Shown piece by piece: positions 59,189 through 64,000 of a stretch of DNA of 64,000 bases. The stretch's first letter is position 1; each line of letters opens with the position of its first letter. The notes beneath the pieces were generated by a model that worked only from the letters and a program-made list of their open reading frames with translations, did not search any database and was not told the DNA's origin. The translations under genes and the position numbers were made by a program. The DNA lies in contig JBNMLH010000005.1 in the NCBI GenBank assembly GCA_050875145.1, positions 124,001 to 188,000 on the forward strand, given 5' to 3'. This DNA comes from CAG-411 sp050875145 (GTDB lineage Bacteria > Bacillota > Clostridia > Lachnospirales > Lachnospiraceae).

Positions 59189-61057
59189 ATGATGGAAAAT
59201 GATAAGAAAAAGGATATGACAGAGCAGCAAAAAAATGAGACGGGGAAGGAAACAGAAAGTCTTTTAGAACGTTCCAAACGAGAAAAATGGGAAGAAAAGA
59301 AGAGAAGAAGGCAAGAGAGAAAAAACTCTGGGAAAGGAAAATCTAAGCTTCCAATTGTTTTGGCAGGAAGTGTTGTACTACTGTTTGTTGTGATTTTGTT
59401 TTCTTTCTTTTATAAGCGTTATTCTCCAAGTAATAAAATGATGCCATTATCGAAGTATTTTCAATTGAAAGACAATGAAGTGGCACTTATGGTGCATGAT
59501 ACACGTTTGGAGGATACTGGTTTTATTGAAGATGGCGAAATATACATTCCATATGAGGTCGTACAAAAATATATCAATAAACGTTTTTATTTCGATAGTA
59601 GCGAAAATATATTATCGTATGCTACTGCATATGAAGTAATACGAAGTGAAGTAGGAAGTGACACGTATCAGGTAAATAAAAGTAAGGCAAAGGAAGACTA
59701 TACGATTGTAAAAAGTCAGGGAGAGAAGGCATATATAGCTTTAGATTTTGTAAAGAAACATTCCAATGTGGAGTATCACCTGTATAAGAACCCAAGCCGT
59801 ATTATGATTGAAAGTGGATGGGGAAATACTTACTCTTATTATAAAGTAAAGAAAAGTACAAAGCTTCGATATAAAGCAGGAATTAAATGTGATGTCTTAG
59901 AAAATTTAGAAGAATCTGATGTACTGCGTGTTGTCCAGGATGGAAGTGAAGAACTGGAAAGCTATGCCAAAGTCATGACAAAGGATGGAGTGACTGGCTA
60001 TGTTCTGAAAAAGCATTTATCAGATTTGTATGAAGAGACGATGACAAATGATTACAAGGAGGAGGAATATCCGCATATTACTAAGGATAAGACCATTACA
60101 ATGGCATGGCATCAGGTTACAAATATGTCAGCTAATGGAGGGCTTTTAAATACAATTTCTGCAGCAAAGGGATTGAATGTGATTTCGCCAACTTGGTTTG
60201 CTATTTCATCAAATAAAGGAGAGATTACTTCTCTTGCCAGTGAGAACTATGTGCAGCAGGCACATAACAATGGACTGGAAGTATGGGCATTATGCAATGA
60301 TTTCGAAGCAAAAAAAGGAACAATAGATTTAGCAACTGTGCTTGGAAATACTACAAATCGCGATAAATTGGTAAATAGTTTGGTTGCTAGTGCAATTGAG
60401 TATAACTTAGATGGTATTAACATTGATTTTGAGTATATTACAGAGAAAACGGCAAATGCTTATCTGGAATTTTTAAGAGAGTTGTCTGTAAAGTGTAGAG
60501 TGAATGGAATCGTATTATCCGTAGACTCATATGTGCCAAGTAATTATACAACTCATTATGATAGAGAGGAACAAGGAAAGGTAGTAGACTATGTGATTGT
60601 CATGGCATATGACGAACATTATGCAGGTAGTGAGGAAAGTGGTTCGGTAGCATCCATCAGTTATGTGCAGGATGCAGTCAATCAGATTACCAAAATGGTA
60701 GATCCAAGTCAGGTGATTGTTGGAGTGCCGTTCTATACAAGGCTTTGGAAAGAAAATAAACAGGATGGAGCAACAAAGATCAGTTCCAGTGCGTTAGGTA
60801 TGTCACAGGCGGAGGATACAGTAAAACGCAATGGAGCAACTGCAAAATGGGATGAAACAACTGCACAAAATTATGTGGAGTTTGAAGCAGATAACAGCGT
60901 ATATAAGATGTGGATGGAAGATGAAAAATCGATAGAAGCAAAATTAAAAGTCATTTTTGCAGAACGTGACAATGGAAAAGTTGCTGGAATTGGTTGTTGG
61001 AAACTGGGGTTGGAAAAGGACAGTATTTGGAATATTTTACAAAAATATACAAATTAG
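59189..61057 (+). CDS. Membrane-anchored GH18 glycosidase-like protein
   Basis: The product is 622 residues. A charged cytoplasmic N-terminus (about 1-52) precedes one helix (IVLAGSVVLLFVVILFSFFY). A copper-amine-oxidase-like/SH3-type region follows (about 90-285), then a GH18 barrel (about 300-620). The GH18 signature DGINIDFE is at 408-415, with Glu415 as general acid, and VIVMAYDEHY follows. The architecture resembles spore or cell-wall glucosaminidases such as YaaH and YdhD. GGAGGGAGAAAA precedes ATGATG. The next gene is an amidase, which suggests joint peptidoglycan remodelling. Confidence 0.88.
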   Translation: MMENDKKKDMTEQQKNETGKETESLLERSKREKWEEKKRRRQERKNSGKGKSKLPIVLAGSVVLLFVVILFSFFYKRYSPSNKMMPLSKYFQLKDNEVALMVHDTRLEDTGFIEDGEIYIPYEVVQKYINKRFYFDSSENILSYATAYEVIRSEVGSDTYQVNKSKAKEDYTIVKSQGEKAYIALDFVKKHSNVEYHLYKNPSRIMIESGWGNTYSYYKVKKSTKLRYKAGIKCDVLENLEESDVLRVVQDGSEELESYAKVMTKDGVTGYVLKKHLSDLYEETMTNDYKEEEYPHITKDKTITMAWHQVTNMSANGGLLNTISAAKGLNVISPTWFAISSNKGEITSLASENYVQQAHNNGLEVWALCNDFEAKKGTIDLATVLGNTTNRDKLVNSLVASAIEYNLDGINIDFEYITEKTANAYLEFLRELSVKCRVNGIVLSVDSYVPSNYTTHYDREEQGKVVDYVIVMAYDEHYAGSEESGSVASISYVQDAVNQITKMVDPSQVIVGVPFYTRLWKENKQDGATKISSSALGMSQAEDTVKRNGATAKWDETTAQNYVEFEADNSVYKMWMEDEKSIEAKLKVIFAERDNGKVAGIGCWKLGLEKDSIWNILQKYTN

Positions 61058-61141
61058 TGAAAAGTGTTTTCGCTGCTAAAAAGTTACAGGTATAATAGTG
61101 CCAGACTTTTCATAGAATAAAGAAAAAGGGTAGCGGAATAT

Positions 61142-61843
61142 ATGAGAAATAGAAGATTGATTTTTTCAGGAATTGCCATAATCGTTTGTGTTATGGCAAT
61201 TTGTTATGTGGGAGTTGTTGATGTAGCACAAAAGAAGACAAAGGATATTGTAGTTGTTGTGGATGCTGGCCATGGAGGTTATGATCCGGGAAAGGTTGGC
61301 ATTTCTGGAGTGTTGGAGAAAGATATTAATTTGGCAATTGCTTGTAAAGTGAGACGTATTTTAGAAAAAGAAGGAATACAGGTAGTTATGACTCGAAAAG
61401 AAGATGTGGATTTGTGTGCAGAGACAGGAGCCAGCAAAAAAAGTGCAGATATGCGAAAACGCGTGGAGATAATGAATGCCAGCGGAGCTGCTGTTGCAGT
61501 AAGTATTCACCAGAATAGTTTTACGGATGCTTCATCGCATGGAAGTCAGGTATTTTACTATGAGGCATCCAAAGAGGGAGAAACACTGGCAAAGACAATT
61601 CAGGAAAGCATAAAAGGAGTCATAACAGAAGAAAATCATAGGCAGGCAAAGGCAAACCGGGAGTATTACATATTAAAAAAGGTAAGTTGTCCTGTAGTTA
61701 TTGTAGAGTGCGGTTTTTTATCGAATCAGAGGGAAGAAATGTTGTTGACAGAGGAAGACTACCAGGAAAAGATGGCGCAGGGAATTGTAAAAGGAATTTT
61801 GCAGTATGTAGCACAGGAAAAAGGAAATATTCCGAAGGAGTGA
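61142..61843 (+). CDS. cwlD: N-acetylmuramoyl-L-alanine amidase, CwlD type
   Basis: The 233-residue product has an N-terminal signal-anchor helix (about 8-27) and an Amidase_3 zinc domain. Zinc ligands are visible as His44 (VVDAGHGG), Glu59 (VLEKDINL) and a later His (VSIHQNSF), with the catalytic Glu in VIVECGFLSN. CwlD makes muramic-delta-lactam in spore cortex. The size and lack of other domains fit CwlD, but a vegetative role cannot be excluded. Confidence 0.85.
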   Translation: MRNRRLIFSGIAIIVCVMAICYVGVVDVAQKKTKDIVVVVDAGHGGYDPGKVGISGVLEKDINLAIACKVRRILEKEGIQVVMTRKEDVDLCAETGASKKSADMRKRVEIMNASGAAVAVSIHQNSFTDASSHGSQVFYYEASKEGETLAKTIQESIKGVITEENHRQAKANREYYILKKVSCPVVIVECGFLSNQREEMLLTEEDYQEKMAQGIVKGILQYVAQEKGNIPKE

Positions 61844-61963
61844 TGTACAATTTCAACAGAAGGTACAAGTAGAAAACAGGGGCTTTTTTTTCTTTGTTGT
61901 GCGTTATATAATAGTATATATTTGAATTGGAAAATTGATGGATAGAAAGAAGAGAGATACATC

Positions 61964-63019
61964 ATGGTAACAAGAATGCGGTTAGTAAATGGAGAAGGAC
62001 CGGATGAAGTCTATAAAGAGGCTGCACAGATATTACAAGAGGGTGGTTTGGTAGCGTTCCCTACGGAGACAGTATATGGACTGGGAGGAAACGCATTGGA
62101 TTCCCAAGCTGCTAAAAAGATTTACGAGGCAAAAGGCAGACCATCAGATAATCCACTGATTGTGCATATTGCCAGTATGGATGCATTGGAGGAGCTTACG
62201 GCTGCTGTGACGGACCAGGCGAAACTACTGGCAGAGAGGTTTTGGCCAGGACCATTGACTATGATTTTGCAAAAAAGTGGAAAGGTGCCGTTGGGAACTA
62301 CGGGAGGATTGGATACAGTAGCAATTCGTATGCCCAATCATCCAGTGGCACTTCGTCTTATAAGAGAATCAGGTATCTATGTTGCAGCACCTAGTGCCAA
62401 TACATCAGGTAGACCAAGTCCGACTATGGCATCTCATGTGCAGGAAGACTTAGAAGGAAAGATTGACATGATACTGGACGGAGGTATGGTTGAAGTTGGT
62501 ATTGAATCCACCATTGTAGACCTTACGGGAGAGGTTCCTACTATTTTGCGACCGGGTTGCATTACGAAGGAAATGTTAGAGTCTGTAATAGGTTCTGTGG
62601 AGATTGATGCAGCTATTCTAGATAAAAAAGGAGCAGTTAGTGGAAAGCCAAAAGCACCTGGCATGAAGTATAAGCATTATGCGCCAAAGGCACAACTTAC
62701 GATTATACAGGGCACAAAGGAAAAGGTAGTAGCCCGTATTTGCGAATTGAGTGAACAGGGAAAAGCAGAAGGAAAAAAGGTTGGAATTATTGCAACAGAT
62801 GAAACGACCGAATGTTATCATGCAGGAGAAGTAAGAAGTATCGGTTCCAGAAAAGAAGAGGGAAGTATAGCCAGAGGCTTGTATAAGCTTCTTCGGGAAT
62901 TTGACCATTTGGATGTAGATGTGATTTATACAGAAAGTTTTGAAGGCGATCAGATGGGAATGGCAATTATGAATCGATTAAATAAAGCAGCAGGTTATTC
63001 TATTCTTACAGTAGAATAA
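61964..63019 (+). CDS. tsaC: L-threonylcarbamoyladenylate synthase (Sua5/YwlC type)
   Basis: The 351-residue product joins a YrdC domain (about 12-205; KGRPSDNPLIVHI, VAFPTETVYGLG, SANTSGRPSPT) and a C-terminal Sua5 domain (about 230-350; PGMKYKHYAPKA linker). It makes threonylcarbamoyl-AMP for the t6A37 modification of tRNA. The following phosphatase-like gene and rpiB repeat the ywlC-ywlE-ywlF order seen in Bacillus, supporting the name. Confidence 0.93.
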   Translation: MVTRMRLVNGEGPDEVYKEAAQILQEGGLVAFPTETVYGLGGNALDSQAAKKIYEAKGRPSDNPLIVHIASMDALEELTAAVTDQAKLLAERFWPGPLTMILQKSGKVPLGTTGGLDTVAIRMPNHPVALRLIRESGIYVAAPSANTSGRPSPTMASHVQEDLEGKIDMILDGGMVEVGIESTIVDLTGEVPTILRPGCITKEMLESVIGSVEIDAAILDKKGAVSGKPKAPGMKYKHYAPKAQLTIIQGTKEKVVARICELSEQGKAEGKKVGIIATDETTECYHAGEVRSIGSRKEEGSIARGLYKLLREFDHLDVDVIYTESFEGDQMGMAIMNRLNKAAGYSILTVE

Positions 63020-63036
63020 AAAAGAGGACATGAAAT

Positions 63037-63519
63037 ATGCGTAGATATAAAAAAATACTTTTTATTTGTGAAGATAATACAGCCACAAGTCTTATGGCAG
63101 AAATGATTTGTAAAAGTATGGTGACAGATAAGGAGGTAACAATTACATCTAGAGGAATGGTCGTACTATTTCCAGAACCTGTTAATCCAAAAGCGCAGGT
63201 GGTATTGATCAATCATGGATTAGAACTAGAAGAACGGACAGCAAAGATGTTAGACAATGGAGATTTGGATGAAGAAACATTGGTGCTGACGATGACAATA
63301 AATCAAAAAGAAAGAATTGTCCGGGACTTTGATTTCAGAGGCAGTGTTTATACTATGTATGGCTTTATAGATGAAGAAATGGATATGGTAGATCCTTATG
63401 GAGGAACAGTAGTAGAATATGAAGAATGTTTTGCTACTATGTCCAGAGTAATCAAAAAAATTGTGATTAAATTAAAAAAGATGTATGGATTGCAAGATAC
63501 AGAAGGTTATGTAGAGTAG
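63037..63519 (+). CDS. YwlE-like low-molecular-weight phosphatase fold with a degenerate active site
   Basis: This 160-residue protein has the LMW-PTP fold and lies where Bacillus has the arginine phosphatase ywlE. The catalytic loop, normally C-T-G-N-T-C-R-S-P, here reads CEDNTATSL. Cys is kept, but the second Cys becomes Ala, the phosphate-binding Arg becomes Thr and the Pro becomes Leu. The general-acid loop also lacks a clear DP motif near VDPYGGT. It is probably inactive as a classical phosphatase, or it works differently. AAAGAGG precedes the ATG. Confidence 0.8.
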   Translation: MRRYKKILFICEDNTATSLMAEMICKSMVTDKEVTITSRGMVVLFPEPVNPKAQVVLINHGLELEERTAKMLDNGDLDEETLVLTMTINQKERIVRDFDFRGSVYTMYGFIDEEMDMVDPYGGTVVEYEECFATMSRVIKKIVIKLKKMYGLQDTEGYVE

Positions 63520-63590
63520 AGTGATTCGGGAATACCCGTTTTCATAAAAATTACAGGATTACAAATGGAAAAGAAAGGAGACAGCAGTTA

Positions 63591-64000
63591 ATGATAGCAA
63601 TAGGATGCGACCATGGCGGTTATGAATTGAAGCAGGAAATTATAGCATATTTGGAGGAGCATAAGTTAGAATATAAAGATTATGGATGTTACGATACAAA
63701 TTCAGTGGATTATCCAGAATATGCAAAGAAAGTAGCACATGCCGTAGCAGATAAAGAGGCAGATAAAGGAATCCTTATTTGCGGTACAGGAATTGGAATT
63801 TCTATCGCTGCAAATAAAGTAAAGGGCATTCGTGCTGCGTTGTGTCATGATTGCTTTAGTGCGCAGGCAACAAGAGAACATAATGATGCCAATATTGTAG
63901 CTATGGGAGCCAGAGTAATCGGACCTGGATTGGCAGTAAAAATTGTAGATACCTTCTTAAATACTCCATTTTCAAATGATGAGAGACACATTAGAAGAAT
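63591..64000 (+). CDS. rpiB: Ribose-5-phosphate isomerase B (partial, runs off the window)
   Basis: The ATG at 63591 follows AAAGGAG. The 136 codons in view start MIAIGCDHGGYELKQEI, with the active-site Cys in GILICGTGIGIS and the downstream ALCHDCFSAQATREHND, all diagnostic of RpiB/LacAB. It interconverts ribose-5-P and ribulose-5-P. The C-terminal end lies beyond base 64000; the family is about 145-150 residues, so only the last few codons are missing. Confidence 0.93.
   Translation, partial: MIAIGCDHGGYELKQEIIAYLEEHKLEYKDYGCYDTNSVDYPEYAKKVAHAVADKEADKGILICGTGIGISIAANKVKGIRAALCHDCFSAQATREHNDANIVAMGARVIGPGLAVKIVDTFLNTPFSNDERHIRR

Overview
The window looks like chromosome from a low-GC, anaerobic, spore-forming Firmicute of the class Clostridia, most probably a gut Lachnospiraceae. 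The evidence is AT-rich codon use, strong AGGAGG ribosome sites, sporulation genes (a BofA-like protein, a SpoIIQ-like degenerate LytM protein, a CwlD-type amidase), Gram-positive Tad/Flp pilus genes, and secreted starch-binding proteins with Thr-Pro linkers. The genus cannot be fixed from sequence reading alone. No tRNA, rRNA, CRISPR array, intact transposase or prophage was seen.

Layout: (1) 1-1535 is a scarred edge with a LysR-like tail, a truncated AEC-permease fragment and a sugar O-acetyltransferase. (2) 1572-8319 (minus) is a complete 2-aminoethylphosphonate uptake and catabolism locus: RpiR regulator, ABC ATPase, a permease fused in frame to its binding lipoprotein, phnW and phnX. (3) 8781-10434 holds a SpoIIQ-like gene and a DJ-1 family gene. 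(4) 10989-18350 holds two large convergent secreted proteases: a papain-like protease carrying two CBM25-like plus CBM26-like pairs, and a subtilisin. (5) 18702-32481 starts with bofA, then a Tad/Flp pilus operon (prepilin peptidase, TadZ, TadA, TadB, TadC, Flp pilin, DUF5702, two TadE-like proteins, FHA protein), then a rhomboid protease and a flavodoxin-like/SCP2 fusion. (6) 32595-37998 (minus) holds two paralogous non-catalytic starch-binding proteins. (7) 38563-44186 is a housekeeping block (rho, rpmE, DUF1385 protein, prmC, prfA) interrupted by a 142-bp tandem repeat. (8) 44494-50393 is the fructose PTS cluster fruR-fruK-fruA-ptsH-ptsI. (9) 50561-53596 holds a small membrane protein, an HTH-like protein divergent from a Ser/Thr kinase, and a DUF4352 protein. 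(10) 53659-56913 is a TPP-riboswitch-controlled thiC-thiE-thiD operon. (11) 57106-64000 holds mecA, a gene-poor leader region, a GH18 protein, a cwlD-type amidase, tsaC, a catalytically degenerate YwlE-like phosphatase and rpiB (cut by the window end).

How the parts relate: regions 4 to 6 form a surface island in which extracellular proteases, a pilus and starch adhesins sit together. The proteases and adhesins share Ig-like C-terminal modules and Thr-Pro linkers, and one protease itself carries starch-binding modules, so protein digestion may be targeted to starch granules. The intergenic spaces are unusually rich in palindromic elements. The most striking is a 165-nt multi-hairpin element present twice (before the papain-like protease gene and between ptsH and ptsI), with changes in the second hairpin that preserve pairing and with degraded relatives near the kinase locus. 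It is the best candidate for an undescribed structured RNA or mobile repeat here.
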